A stretch of DNA of 64,000 nucleotides, taken from Cupriavidus alkaliphilus (lineage in GTDB: Bacteria; Pseudomonadota; Gammaproteobacteria; Burkholderiales; Burkholderiaceae). Under the pieces are notes generated by a model. That model was not told where the DNA came from and did no database searches. It saw only the letters and a list, made by a program, of their open reading frames with translations. Location: contig NZ_FMAD01000004.1 of the NCBI RefSeq assembly GCF_900094595.1, positions 434,001 to 498,000 of the forward strand, given 5' to 3'. Shown in pieces: positions 26,723-34,740 of this stretch. How positions within the stretch are numbered: the stretch's first letter is position 1; every line of letters starts with the position of its first letter. The position numbers were made by a program, and so were the translations under genes.

Positions 26723-28060
26723 TTACCTCCGGCCATGGCCAAAATGTTCGCCGCCGCCCCGCCGGCCCCCGCCCCCCAGCCCGCCGCCTTGATGCATGCC
26801 GCCAGCGTTGTGCGCGGCCGGACGCACCTGCTGCTGGGACAAGCCGGCGCGCTGGGTCTGCTGGCGCATGCGTTCGCCGTTGCCGGCGTCGCGCAGCGCA
26901 CTGTCGCGATTGGCATTGCGGGCGCGGTCGCGCGCCGCGGCCTGGTCCGCGCGCTGGTGCTCGGCACCCGCGGGGCGCGGATTGCGCGCGCCGGCGTCGC
27001 CCGCGCCGGGCCGCGTGCCTTCGGTGCGGCCGGCAACGCCGCCGGCATGGCCGGGAATGGCCTGGCCGGTACGCCCTTCGAACGAGCGCGCGGCGCGATC
27101 GCGTGCCTGGTCGCGCGCGGACGGTTCGCGCTGCACCGCCCCGGCGCCGCCGACGCGCTGGCCCGGCTGCGCCCCCGCCTGGCGATTGGCCAGGCCGGCC
27201 TGGCGCTGCTGGTCATAGCGGCCGCGCACGGCCGCATTGTTGTAGGGCACATTACCGCGCTGGGCCGGATTGTGCTGCCAGTTCACGTTGGCACGATTCA
27301 CGTCCAGGCGCTGGTTGACGTTGATGTTGTTGTAGCGGTTGACGTTGATATTGACATCGTGGTCGTGCCAGTCGAACCCGCCCCACATCGCGTCGACCGC
27401 GGCCACGCCCAGCCCGAAGCCGATGCCGGACACCAGCGCCGTGGCGAACACCGAGCCTGGCGGCGGCGGATAATACGCCGGCGGATAGGCCGGATACGGC
27501 CAGGTGCCGTAGACCGTGGTCGGGTTATAAGTCGGCACGTAGACCACTTGCGGATTGGCCGGCTCGATCTGCACGATGGTGGTACCGCCCGAACTCTGGG
27601 TCACCACCTTCTGTTGCTCAGTGGTCTTGAGCGTGCCCGCTTTCTGCGCTTGCGAGCGCAGCCGCTGCACCGAGTCCATCACGTCGTTGGGCTGCGCCAG
27701 GAACGCATCGCCGATCGACTGCACCCACTGCGGCTGGCGCCCCATCATGTCGAGCACCGACGGGAAGGCAGCCAGGGACTGCACGCTGGGATCCCAGTTC
27801 TGGCCGGCCACCGCCTTGGTCGCGGCATCGCCCGACAGGCTGGGATTGGCCTTGGACCACTGCGCCGCCGCGGCCACGTCGGCCGGATACGTGGCGGCCA
27901 TAAGCACCTGGGACAGCAGCGCATCCGGATACAGCGCCACCGGTGCGGTCAGCTGGTCCAGCTGCGCCTGGCTCAGCGTGGCTTGCGCCAGCGCGGGCTG
28001 CAGCGGCGCCATCAGCATCAGTGCCAGGCACCATGCGAAAAGCTGTTGAAGACGATGCAT
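26723..28060 (-). CDS. DUF3300 exported protein with basic low-complexity tail
   Basis: 445 residues. Signal peptide to about residue 25, then the DUF3300 domain (LTAPVALYPDALLSQVLMAATYP onward to about residue 180), a Tyr/Pro-rich hydrophobic stretch, an Asn-rich segment with alternating N-V-N and, from about residue 270, a disordered Arg/Gln/Ala/Gly tail ending in Gly-His-rich repeats. DUF3300 proteins are envelope-associated with unknown role. ATG at 28060 is preferred to an upstream TTG because it gives a normal signal peptide. Confidence 0.82.
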   Translation of the reverse strand: MHRLQQLFAWCLALMLMAPLQPALAQATLSQAQLDQLTAPVALYPDALLSQVLMAATYPADVAAAAQWSKANPSLSGDAATKAVAGQNWDPSVQSLAAFPSVLDMMGRQPQWVQSIGDAFLAQPNDVMDSVQRLRSQAQKAGTLKTTEQQKVVTQSSGGTTIVQIEPANPQVVYVPTYNPTTVYGTWPYPAYPPAYYPPPPGSVFATALVSGIGFGLGVAAVDAMWGGFDWHDHDVNINVNRYNNINVNQRLDVNRANVNWQHNPAQRGNVPYNNAAVRGRYDQQRQAGLANRQAGAQPGQRVGGAGAVQREPSARDQARDRAARSFEGRTGQAIPGHAGGVAGRTEGTRPGAGDAGARNPRPAGAEHQRADQAAARDRARNANRDSALRDAGNGERMRQQTQRAGLSQQQVRPAAHNAGGMHQGGGLGGGGRRGGGEHFGHGRR

Positions 28061-28111
28061 GTTGACGCTCCACAAGTCCGCAAGTGACAGCGGCCGCCCG
28101 CAGTGCGCCGC

Positions 28112-28501
28112 TCAGCGGCGCTCCTGCGCGCACTGCTGGCGATACGCTTCTTCCAGGCGCTTGCGATCCGCCTGGCGTTCCAGTGTCGGGTAGGTGCGCC
28201 CGTCAGCCGTGGTGACCGAACCTTTGCCGGTGGACCACTGCGGCCCGCCGGGCAGTGCGTTGATCTGGTCGAGCAAGCCCTGGCAGTGCTGCCGCTGCGA
28301 CGCCGAAAGCGTGCCGCCAGGCCCTTCCACCACCGCCGTGGCCTCATCCAGCATGCGCGGCGGTGGCGGCGCCACCATCGGCGTACCGGCCGCCGAAGCG
28401 GCCGCAGCCGCGCTGGCATTGCCAGCTGCCCACATCGGGGCAGCCACCATGGCGCCGCATGCCAGCATGCCCGCCTTGATCAGAAACTTCGTCAAACCCA
28501 T
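28112..28501 (-). CDS. Small exported protein, function unknown
   Basis: 129 residues with a signal peptide (to about residue 26) and an Ala-rich, Pro-rich segment, then a charged C-terminal domain with two cysteines (HCQGLL and QQCAQ) that could form a disulfide in the periplasm. I recognise no family. It lies 51 bases before the DUF3300 start on the same strand, so it is probably in the same operon. Confidence 0.65.
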   Translation of the reverse strand: MGLTKFLIKAGMLACGAMVAAPMWAAGNASAAAAASAAGTPMVAPPPPRMLDEATAVVEGPGGTLSASQRQHCQGLLDQINALPGGPQWSTGKGSVTTADGRTYPTLERQADRKRLEEAYRQQCAQERR

Positions 28502-28562
28502 CACTCCAGAGCCATCCACGGCGTGTCGTCTGCCGTGGGCATGTTGCGGGAACCGTCCGCCG

Positions 28563-28853
28563 CTAGCGGTCCTTGCTGTTGCCGCCGCGACGGCCGGTAC
28601 GATTGCGCATCAACTCAAGCTTGAGCAGCGCATCCGCAAGCATACTCTTCAGCCGGGCATTCTCTTCCTGCAGCTCGCGCAGCTTGCGCCCGTCGCGCGC
28701 CTCGCCGTTGCCGGGCTGGCCATAGCGGGTGCGCCATCCGTAGAACGATGCATCGCTGAAGCCATAGCGCGCGCACAACTCGCGCACGGGCACGCCGCTG
28801 GCCGCCTCGGCCAGATATCCGCGGATCTGTTCTTCCGAATACCGTCTGTTCAC
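28563..28853 (-). CDS. IS3-family OrfA-like DNA-binding protein (orphan transposase HTH)
   Basis: 96 residues. It has the transposase-8 helix-turn-helix (RYSEEQIRGYLAEAASG, then ELCARYGFSDASFYGW) and the leucine-zipper-like LKELQEEN/LADALLKLEL region of IS3 OrfA. There is no OrfB (DDE catalytic) gene, no -1 frameshift site to a longer frame and no terminal inverted repeats that I can see. It is therefore a remnant or a domesticated DNA-binding protein. It is on the same strand as, and 61 bases upstream of, the small exported protein gene. Confidence 0.7.
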   Translation of the reverse strand: MNRRYSEEQIRGYLAEAASGVPVRELCARYGFSDASFYGWRTRYGQPGNGEARDGRKLRELQEENARLKSMLADALLKLELMRNRTGRRGGNSKDR

Positions 28854-29637
28854 GAATCTCTCCGCTTCGCAACGGCGGGGCCCAGGCGTCGCACAGCCGC
28901 GACGCCAACCGTGCCGACTCTCGCCCTAAGTTAGCCCAGGGCCGCCGCAAAAGGCAATTCAGTGTCTTCGCAATGCGAGTTAAGAAAATTATCGCGGTGC
29001 ACCGGTAGCAGCCATTGGCATGCGCCACCAAATTTCGTTATTCCAATTTGGAAATTGCATGGACTGATTGCATGCAAATGTCACCCAAGCGGGGGATGAA
29101 ATACCGTGTCCAGAACCGGTATTTGGCGCCAGATCGGCCCTTAAACGCTGATGGCAAGCCATGTATTCGGAGCGATACAAAAGCATCAAAAAAGAATTGA
29201 CAGGTCAGTCATCAATTCAAGTTTCTATGACTTTTGCTAAGCATGTATTAAGATTCCTCGGCATAACTAAATTTCACACGCCTTCGCACGGCGCCCCTGC
29301 GGCGCCGGCAGAAGTGCGGCCCGGCAGCGCACTACCCAGAAGTCGCCCCGCATGCCGGTAGCCATCCCGGCCGTCGGCATGCGCCGGATTTGATGGATCA
29401 AAGAGTCGCTAAGCTGTGGGTCTGAGCTGCGTGGACACTGGCGTGTCACGCGTGTGGTGAAACATCCTGCCGACGCCTTGCGTGCGGGACTTCATGCCTG
29501 ACCCCTTGGCTCGCGCGGCATGGCCAACGCGCCGCGGAGCGCCCTGGTTTCATGCGCGCCATGACAGGCGCATCGCTGTTTGGGTCGGACAGACAAAAAG
29601 AACAAGAAAGCGAAGCTGTGTATCAGGAGAAGTCGGA
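28854..29637. other. 784-base non-coding region with an AT-rich core
   Basis: The part 28970-29280 is clearly richer in A/T than its surroundings. It holds TTCCAATTTGGAA (29041-29053, a 6-bp inverted repeat around one base) and the direct repeat ATTGCATG at 29054-29061 and 29067-29074, the second inside TGCATGCA. I see no open frame with a ribosome site and no RNA gene. Such islands often carry promoters bound by nucleoid proteins of the H-NS/MvaT type or mark transferred DNA. Confidence 0.5.
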
Positions 29638-30594
29638 ATGCGTCATGTCAGCACGAAGTTGTTGCATGTCTTTGTTCTCGTCATGGAGTACCGTGACCTG
29701 AGCGCGGTTGCCGCCTGCACCCAGGGACGCGTGCCCACCGTGGCCTACAGCCTGGCGCGCTTGCGCGAGATCACCGGCGATCCATTGTTCGTCAAGCGCA
29801 ACGGCATGCTCGAGCCCACGCCGCATGCGCTGCGGCTGGAACAGACGGCGCGCCAGATCCTGGCGAAATGGAACCACCTGGTGCGGCCCGGCGAACCAGG
29901 CCTGAACAAGCGCCGCGACGGCGGCCGGCGTGTCTCCATCGGCTTTTCCTCATCGATCGGCGATCCCGTCATCACCGAGATTCTGGCCGCGCTGTGCGAG
30001 CAGTTTCCGCAAGATACCTTTGTCACGCGCCCGGTAATTGCCGACGCTGCGCTTGCCGGCCAGCTGGGCGACGGCGAACTGGACTGCGCTTTCGTCGTCG
30101 ACAGCGGGCATGATCCGGAACACGTGCGCCAGCACAACATCATGGCGACGCCGCGCCGGCTGGTCAGCGCCACGCGCGGCGGCAGCCAGGAGAGCGAGAG
30201 TGCGTGGATCCTGTTGCAGGAAGACAGCGAGGCCGGCAGCCCGCTGCGTGTCTTCCTGAGCCGCCAGGCCAGCACACCCGGCCATCGCGAGACGGTAGTG
30301 CCGTCCTGGCATACGCAGATCACGCTGCTGCATTCCGCAGGCGGCGTCTGCCCGGTACTGGATTTCAACGTGCCGCTGGTCACGCGCGAGCGCAAGACCC
30401 GGCTGCTGGCGCCGCCAAGCACCTTCCCGGAATGGGCCGCCGTGCATTTCTGGGGGCCGGAGCGCAGCCGCGACCAGGGCGTGCTGCACGACGTGATGGA
30501 GGTCGGCAGCGCCGTGCTGCGCGACCCGCTCAAGGCCATTGACGGGCGCCGCAACGGCCGTCCGGCAATCCCGGTCGAAGCCGCCACGACCTGA
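29638..30594 (+). CDS. LysR-like transcriptional regulator, divergent
   Basis: 318 residues. Winged helix at residues 1-65 (DLSAVAACTQGRVPTVAYSLARLREITGDPLF) with the LysR pattern 'GDPLFVKRNG-x-x-PTPHA', as in NodD/Nac-like members. The effector domain (about 95-300) is poorly conserved. AGGAGAAGTCGGA precedes the ATG. No adjacent operon is obviously its target; the AT-rich region in front may hold its binding site. An intrinsic terminator follows. Confidence 0.82.
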   Translation: MRHVSTKLLHVFVLVMEYRDLSAVAACTQGRVPTVAYSLARLREITGDPLFVKRNGMLEPTPHALRLEQTARQILAKWNHLVRPGEPGLNKRRDGGRRVSIGFSSSIGDPVITEILAALCEQFPQDTFVTRPVIADAALAGQLGDGELDCAFVVDSGHDPEHVRQHNIMATPRRLVSATRGGSQESESAWILLQEDSEAGSPLRVFLSRQASTPGHRETVVPSWHTQITLLHSAGGVCPVLDFNVPLVTRERKTRLLAPPSTFPEWAAVHFWGPERSRDQGVLHDVMEVGSAVLRDPLKAIDGRRNGRPAIPVEAATT

Positions 30595-30622
30595 CGCCAG
30601 GCGCGATAGCCAGGGTACAAAC

Positions 30623-30656
30623 GGGCGCTGTCCGCCGCAAGGCGGCTGCGCCCTTT
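30623..30656 (+). terminator. Intrinsic terminator of the LysR-like gene
   Basis: GGGCGC...CCGCC - GCAA loop - GGCGG...GCGCCC (30623-30653) followed by TTTC, 29 bases past the stop codon. Confidence 0.75.
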
Positions 30657-30658
30657 CG

Positions 30659-30710
30659 TGTCACGGATCGTTGTCACGGATCGTTGTCACCGATCGTTGT
30701 CACGGATCGG
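30659..30710. repeat. Four tandem copies of a 13-bp repeat
   Basis: Unit TGTCACGGATCGT at 30659-30671, 30672-30684, 30685-30697 (one G-to-C change) and 30698-30710 (last base changed). Each unit includes GATCG. The period is not a multiple of three and there is no gene here. It may be a protein-binding array or a slippage product. Confidence 0.8.
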
Positions 30711-30815
30711 CGACACCCGCGCCGTTCATCCTCTTCCCGAGATGGCTTTCCGAATTGCCGGCCCGCCTGCGCTCGCACGCGCTGGCAGGCGCAAGGATCT
30801 TTTCGCGCCCTGATT

Positions 30816-30829
30816 TACGAATCCTCCTA
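30816..30829 (+). promoter_or_regulatory. RcsB-box-like site
   Basis: TACGAATCCTCCTA agrees at 11 of 14 positions with the enterobacterial RcsAB box as I know it (TAAGAATATTCCTA). It lies 23 bases before a TATGCT hexamer (30853-30858), that is around -42 of the start site this -10 would give, a normal activator position. The gene downstream (31040) codes an RcsB-like regulator, so self-control is plausible. Confidence 0.45.
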
Positions 30830-30864
30830 GTTCCGCCGGACCCACTCGCCGCTATGCTGCCATG

Positions 30865-30990
30865 GCATTGCCGCAGTCCGGCCGTCTCCCGTCTGGCCCG
30901 GACCGGCGGCGATGCGAGCAGTTGTCCGGCGCCTCCTTGTCTGGCGTCATTTTTGCGCCGCACGTCCTCTTGGCGTGCGGCGTTTTCTTG
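30865..30990 (+). ncRNA. Candidate short transcript (small RNA or attenuated leader)
   Basis: Bounded by the RcsB-box-like site plus TATGCT (-10 candidate) and the intrinsic terminator at 30956-30986. The interval can fold a hairpin GTCCGG (30876-30881) / CCGGAC (30898-30903) before the terminator. It has no convincing open frame. It may be an independent small RNA, comparable in logic to enterobacterial RprA which RcsB activates, or a leader whose terminator controls the regulator gene. Inference only. Confidence 0.3.
30956..30986 (+). terminator. Intrinsic terminator 53 bases before the response regulator gene
   Basis: Perfect 9-bp arms CGCCGCACG (30956-30964) and CGTGCGGCG (30974-30982) with a 9-base loop, followed by TTTTCTT. 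No annotated gene lies between it and the previous terminator at 30656, so it must end an unannotated transcript or act as an attenuator. Confidence 0.75.
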
Positions 30991-31039
30991 ACGTTCGCCG
31001 AAGGCTGCGCCGCCTGAACGAGAATCGAGGAGCAACCCG

Positions 31040-31705
31040 ATGGCATTGAGGATCCTGCTTGCCGACGACCACCCGCTGGTCGCGGCGGCCGTCGCCGACC
31101 GCCTGCACACCCAGACCGGCTGGGAAGTCTGCGGCAGCGTCACCAGCGCGACGGCGCTGCTCAACAGTATCGACAGCCTGCGCCCCGATGTCGTCATCAC
31201 GGACTACCACATGCCCGCGCAGGGCGAACGCAACAGCGACGGCCTGCGGCTGCTGGCAAGCCTGCGGCGGCGCCATCCGTCGATGGCGGTGATCGTGCTG
31301 ACCATGATCACCAACCCGCTGGTACTGCGCTCCATTCTCGATACCCAGGTGCATGGACTGGTGCTGAAGGACGCGCCGCTGACCGAACTGGTCACGGTGG
31401 TGTACCGCATCCAGCGCGGCTTTCACTACATCGGCAAGTCGGCCATGGAAGTCCTGTCGCAGGCCGACCCGGGCAGCCTGGCAGGTGCGGGCCGGGCCGG
31501 CGCGGAACGCCTGTCGCGGCGGGAAATGGAAGTCTTGCGGCTATACCTGACCGGGCGCTCGGTCAGCGAAATCGCCATCCAGCTGTGCCGCAGCGTCAAG
31601 ACCATCAGCCGGCAGAAGAACTGCGCCATGCAGAAGCTCGGCGTGACCAACGACCGCGAGCTGTTCGAGTTTGCCGCGCTCAACGGCCTGCTGCTGAGCG
31701 GCTGA
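31040..31705 (+). CDS. RcsB-like response regulator (receiver plus LuxR HTH)
   Basis: 221 residues. The receiver (1-125) has acidic pair Asp10/Asp11... in LLADDHP, phospho-acceptor Asp55 in VVITDYHMP, conserved Thr in VLTM and Lys in LVLKDAP. The C-terminal LuxR HTH (about 155-215) has LSRREMEVLRLYLTGRSVSEIA and SVKTISRQKNCAMQKLGV, close to E. coli RcsB (SIKTISSQKKSAMMKLGV). No kinase gene is adjacent, so it is an orphan. It is the third member of a family whose two others sit at 45367-46926 with hybrid kinases. Ribosome site GAGGAG upstream. Confidence 0.9.
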   Translation: MALRILLADDHPLVAAAVADRLHTQTGWEVCGSVTSATALLNSIDSLRPDVVITDYHMPAQGERNSDGLRLLASLRRRHPSMAVIVLTMITNPLVLRSILDTQVHGLVLKDAPLTELVTVVYRIQRGFHYIGKSAMEVLSQADPGSLAGAGRAGAERLSRREMEVLRLYLTGRSVSEIAIQLCRSVKTISRQKNCAMQKLGVTNDRELFEFAALNGLLLSG

Positions 31706-31740
31706 GCGCAGTGCCGCGCACCGCCGCGGGCACCGAGCCA

Positions 31741-32202
31741 TCAGGCCGCGTCGGCCGGCTCCGCCGCGCGGGCCTGCGCATGGGCAATGCCCGCCTCCAG
31801 ACGCGCCAGGCCGCGCGACAATTCGCGCATGGTCGTGGGCGACACCTCGGACAGCACGTCCTCAAGAAAGGCCGAGCGCAGCGGCATGGCGCGTGCCACC
31901 ACCTCGCGCCCGGCCGGCGACAGCGTGACATGGGTCACGCGGTTGTCGCGCTCGGACGTCGTGCGCTCGACCCAGCCCAGTTCCTGCATGGCCTTGAGCT
32001 GGCGCGTCAGCGCGCCGGGGTCCATGACGACGAGGTCGGCCAGCGCCTTCTGGCCGATGGCGCCCTCCTGGTGATGCAGCGCATGCAGGATGCGCCAGCG
32101 CGGCAAGGGCAGTCCCATGCGCTGCTCGAACGCCCCCGCATAGGCGCGGTAGGTTCGGCCGAACTGCTGCAATACGGCCACGCTCTGTCGCTCCAGTTCC
32201 AT
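31741..32202 (-). CDS. MarR-family transcriptional regulator
   Basis: 153 residues. Winged helix core with LPLPRWRILHALHHQEGAIGQKALAD, recognition helix DPGALTRQLKAMQELG and wing SERDNRVTHVTLS. MarR proteins repress efflux genes and release DNA on binding phenolic or other lipophilic ligands. It lies 32 bases behind the DHA2 exporter gene on the same strand, so exporter and repressor form one operon. Confidence 0.9.
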   Translation of the reverse strand: MELERQSVAVLQQFGRTYRAYAGAFEQRMGLPLPRWRILHALHHQEGAIGQKALADLVVMDPGALTRQLKAMQELGWVERTTSERDNRVTHVTLSPAGREVVARAMPLRSAFLEDVLSEVSPTTMRELSRGLARLEAGIAHAQARAAEPADAA

Positions 32203-32234
32203 CCGTTCTCCTCAGGGTAAGTTGCCGCCGGGCT

Positions 32235-33830
32235 TCAGTCCGCCGCCATCGCCGGCGCGGCGGCGCGGGTCAGCTTGATCGACGGCACCTGGCGCGCGCA
32301 CCACACGCCCAGCGCGGCCGCCGCACCCGCCACCACCAGGCCGAGGTGGATGGACCCCACCAGCGACACGCGCGCCTGCTCCAGCAGCAATGCGCCATTG
32401 TGCCCGGCCTGCTCCAGCTGGCCGAGCAGCGCCAGCTGCGACGCCTTGTCGATCAGCACCTGCGGGTCCGCCATGCGCGATGCCCACTGGGTGGCATTGG
32501 CGCCGGACAGCGCCTGTTCGACGCCACCGGTATAGCTGCGCGTCACCAGCGTGCCCACGATCGCGGTGCCGACCATGCCGCCCACCATGCGCAGCGACTG
32601 CAGCATGGCCGTGGCGATGCCAAGGTGCTCGCGCCCCGCGGTCTGCTGCGCGAACACCGTCAGGTTCGGCATGATAAAGCCAAGGCCCAGGCCGCCGACC
32701 AGCATGATGGCCATCAGCACGCCGTGCGGCATGCCGCGCGTGGCCTGCGACAACCCCAGGCACGACAGCGCCAGCATGCCGAAGCCGGCGTAAAGCATGG
32801 TGTTGGGCCGGCGGATGCGCGTCACGATGCGGCCGTTCAGGATGCTGCCGACGGTGATGCAGACCACCAGCGGCGTGATCAATACCCCGGCCTCCTTCGG
32901 CGAGTAGCCGAAGCCGCCCTGGAACAGCAGCGGCGCATACAGCAGCAGCGCAAACATGGTGAAACCGGCGAACACCGAGAGCTTGAACAGCGGTGCCAGC
33001 CCCGGATCGCGGAACATCTCGACCGGCAGGATCGGATTGGCGCAGCGCCGCTCCCACTGCCACAGCGCCACCAGTGCCACCGCCGCCAGCACGAGCAGCC
33101 CCGCGGTATAGGCGTCAAGGCCACGCGCCGGCAACAATTCCACGCTCATCTGCAAGCTGCCGAGCCCGGCCGCGATCAGCAGCGCCCCCAGCCAGTCGAC
33201 GCGAATCGGTCCGCGATGCGCCTGCTGGCGCAGATGCGGCAGGTAGCGCCAGGCGAACCACAGTCCCAGCACGCCCACCGGCAGGTTGACGTAGAACACC
33301 GCGCGCCAGCCGTACCACTCCGTCAGCAGGCCACCCAGCGACGGACCTACCGCATTGGCAACGCCGAACGCCGCGCTCAGCATCACCTGCCAGCGCAGCC
33401 GCACGTGCGAATCCGGAAACAGGTCGGCGATGCAGGCAAAGGCCGTACCGACCAGCATGCCGCCGCCGATGCCCTGCAGCGCGCGCGCCGCCACCAGGAA
33501 CGGCATGTTCGGCGCCATGCCACACAGCGCCGAGGCTATCGAGAACACCACGATCGAGGCCAGCACGAAGGGCTTGCGCCCGTAATAGTCACCCAGACGG
33601 CCGAACACCGGCACGGTGATCACCGAGGTCAGCAGGTAGGCCGTGGCCACCCATGCGTAGTACTCGAAGCCCTGCAGCTCCGCCACCACCGTGGGCAGCG
33701 CCGTCCCCACCACGGTCTGGTCCAGCGCCACCAGCATCACCACGAAGGCCACGCCCAGCATGGCCAGCAGCGACTCGCGAAACGGCAGGACCTGGCCGGC
33801 CGGCTGGGGACTATGTGGTTCGGGGGTCAT
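32235..33830 (-). CDS. DHA2-family (14-helix) MFS multidrug exporter
   Basis: 531 residues with fourteen predicted helices. Motif D1 LDQTVVGTALPTV, motif A GRLGDYYGRKPFV and motif C region PSLGGLLTEWYGWRAVFYVNLP identify the EmrB/QacA drug:H+ antiporter group. No EmrA-type adaptor gene is adjacent. The last 80 residues contain an extra loop between helices 13 and 14 (residues about 420-490). Expression is probably governed by the MarR protein encoded behind it. Confidence 0.9.
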   Translation of the reverse strand: MTPEPHSPQPAGQVLPFRESLLAMLGVAFVVMLVALDQTVVGTALPTVVAELQGFEYYAWVATAYLLTSVITVPVFGRLGDYYGRKPFVLASIVVFSIASALCGMAPNMPFLVAARALQGIGGGMLVGTAFACIADLFPDSHVRLRWQVMLSAAFGVANAVGPSLGGLLTEWYGWRAVFYVNLPVGVLGLWFAWRYLPHLRQQAHRGPIRVDWLGALLIAAGLGSLQMSVELLPARGLDAYTAGLLVLAAVALVALWQWERRCANPILPVEMFRDPGLAPLFKLSVFAGFTMFALLLYAPLLFQGGFGYSPKEAGVLITPLVVCITVGSILNGRIVTRIRRPNTMLYAGFGMLALSCLGLSQATRGMPHGVLMAIMLVGGLGLGFIMPNLTVFAQQTAGREHLGIATAMLQSLRMVGGMVGTAIVGTLVTRSYTGGVEQALSGANATQWASRMADPQVLIDKASQLALLGQLEQAGHNGALLLEQARVSLVGSIHLGLVVAGAAAALGVWCARQVPSIKLTRAAAPAMAAD

Positions 33831-33831
33831 T

Positions 33832-33869
33832 TTATTGCTCGATCAATCGTTGCATTGTCAAGAATTATA
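33832..33869 (-). promoter_or_regulatory. Promoter/operator region of the exporter-MarR operon
   Basis: Just before the exporter ATG is an AT-rich block in a GC-rich setting. Read leftward it has TATAAT (33869-33864) and TTGACA (33861-33856), but these do not form a properly spaced pair, so the true promoter is unclear. TTGCTCGATCAATCGTTGC (33836-33854) has near-dyad symmetry and is a possible MarR operator. Confidence 0.35.
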
Positions 33870-33948
33870 GGGCAACTTCCACGGCCTTGCCTTGCCGTTT
33901 CAGACACGGTTGCCATGCCGGCGCCCCCGCCATGAGCGGGCGGAAGCC

Positions 33949-34740
33949 TCACTCCACCAACAAGGTTGCGCCGGCCCAGACGATCAACAGGACACCCAGC
34001 ACTCGGCCGGCACGCTCGCCGCCGGGCAGGATCTTTTCAACGAAGACCACCAGGGACAGCGCGGCGATCCAAACGATGTTCATGATGCCGCCGACAAACA
34101 GCAAAGCCATCAGCATCCAGCAGCAGCCCACGCAGTAGGCGCCGTGGCGCAGGCCGAGCAGGAAGCTGCCGGCGACGCCGGGACGCCAGTGCGCGACCAG
34201 GAACGCTGCCGGCGAGCGGCACTGTGCCAGGCAGGCACGCTTGAGCGGCAGAAACTGATAGATGCCCGCCGCGAGCAGCACGGTCGCGGAAAGGAGAGCG
34301 CTCTTCGACCACAGCATCATTGCCGAAATAAGGCCGCTCGGCTGCAGCGCCAGTTGCAGCGCTGCCGCACCGATGGCGAACGCCAGCCATGCAGTGAGGT
34401 AGCCGGCCAGGAGAAACATCGACGTGGCAGACCCGCCACCGGAAGCGTCGTGATGCCGCAATACCCGCCGATACAGCAGGACGACCGGCGCCGCGCTGGG
34501 CGTCATCATGGCGACCATCATCACCCACCACATCAGGATGACGGTGGACAACGGCGTATCCATGCCGCCCATGCCGCCCGGCAGCCGATGCGGAAAAAGC
34601 GTGACTGCCGTCATGTCGAGCGCAGACATGCCGGTGCCGGCCCCCGTCCACAGATAAGCCCACGACAACGCGACAATGACGACGATGCCGAGCGACGTGA
34701 TGACGCGCTCGCGTCCGAGGACGTATTCGAGGCCGCTCAT
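33949..34740 (-). CDS. DUF2182 metal-binding integral membrane protein
   Basis: 263 residues with about seven helices. DUF2182 landmarks are WWVMMVAMMTPSAAP, the cysteine motif KRACLAQCRSP and the conserved GLRHGAYCVGCCWMLMALL. The Cys/His/Met pattern suggests metal (copper-like) handling in the membrane, but function is not established. It overlaps the DUF1326 gene by ATGA, and this gene pair is widespread. Confidence 0.85.
   Translation of the reverse strand: MSGLEYVLGRERVITSLGIVVIVALSWAYLWTGAGTGMSALDMTAVTLFPHRLPGGMGGMDTPLSTVILMWWVMMVAMMTPSAAPVVLLYRRVLRHHDASGGGSATSMFLLAGYLTAWLAFAIGAAALQLALQPSGLISAMMLWSKSALLSATVLLAAGIYQFLPLKRACLAQCRSPAAFLVAHWRPGVAGSFLLGLRHGAYCVGCCWMLMALLFVGGIMNIVWIAALSLVVFVEKILPGGERAGRVLGVLLIVWAGATLLVE

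Noticed and set aside
28563-28853. Complete insertion sequence
   Set aside because: Only OrfA-like coding is present; no OrfB, terminal inverted repeats or target duplication could be found by eye.
29161-29361. Short plus-strand frame in the AT-rich region
   Set aside because: No ribosome site, composition changes midway, and no recognisable protein features.
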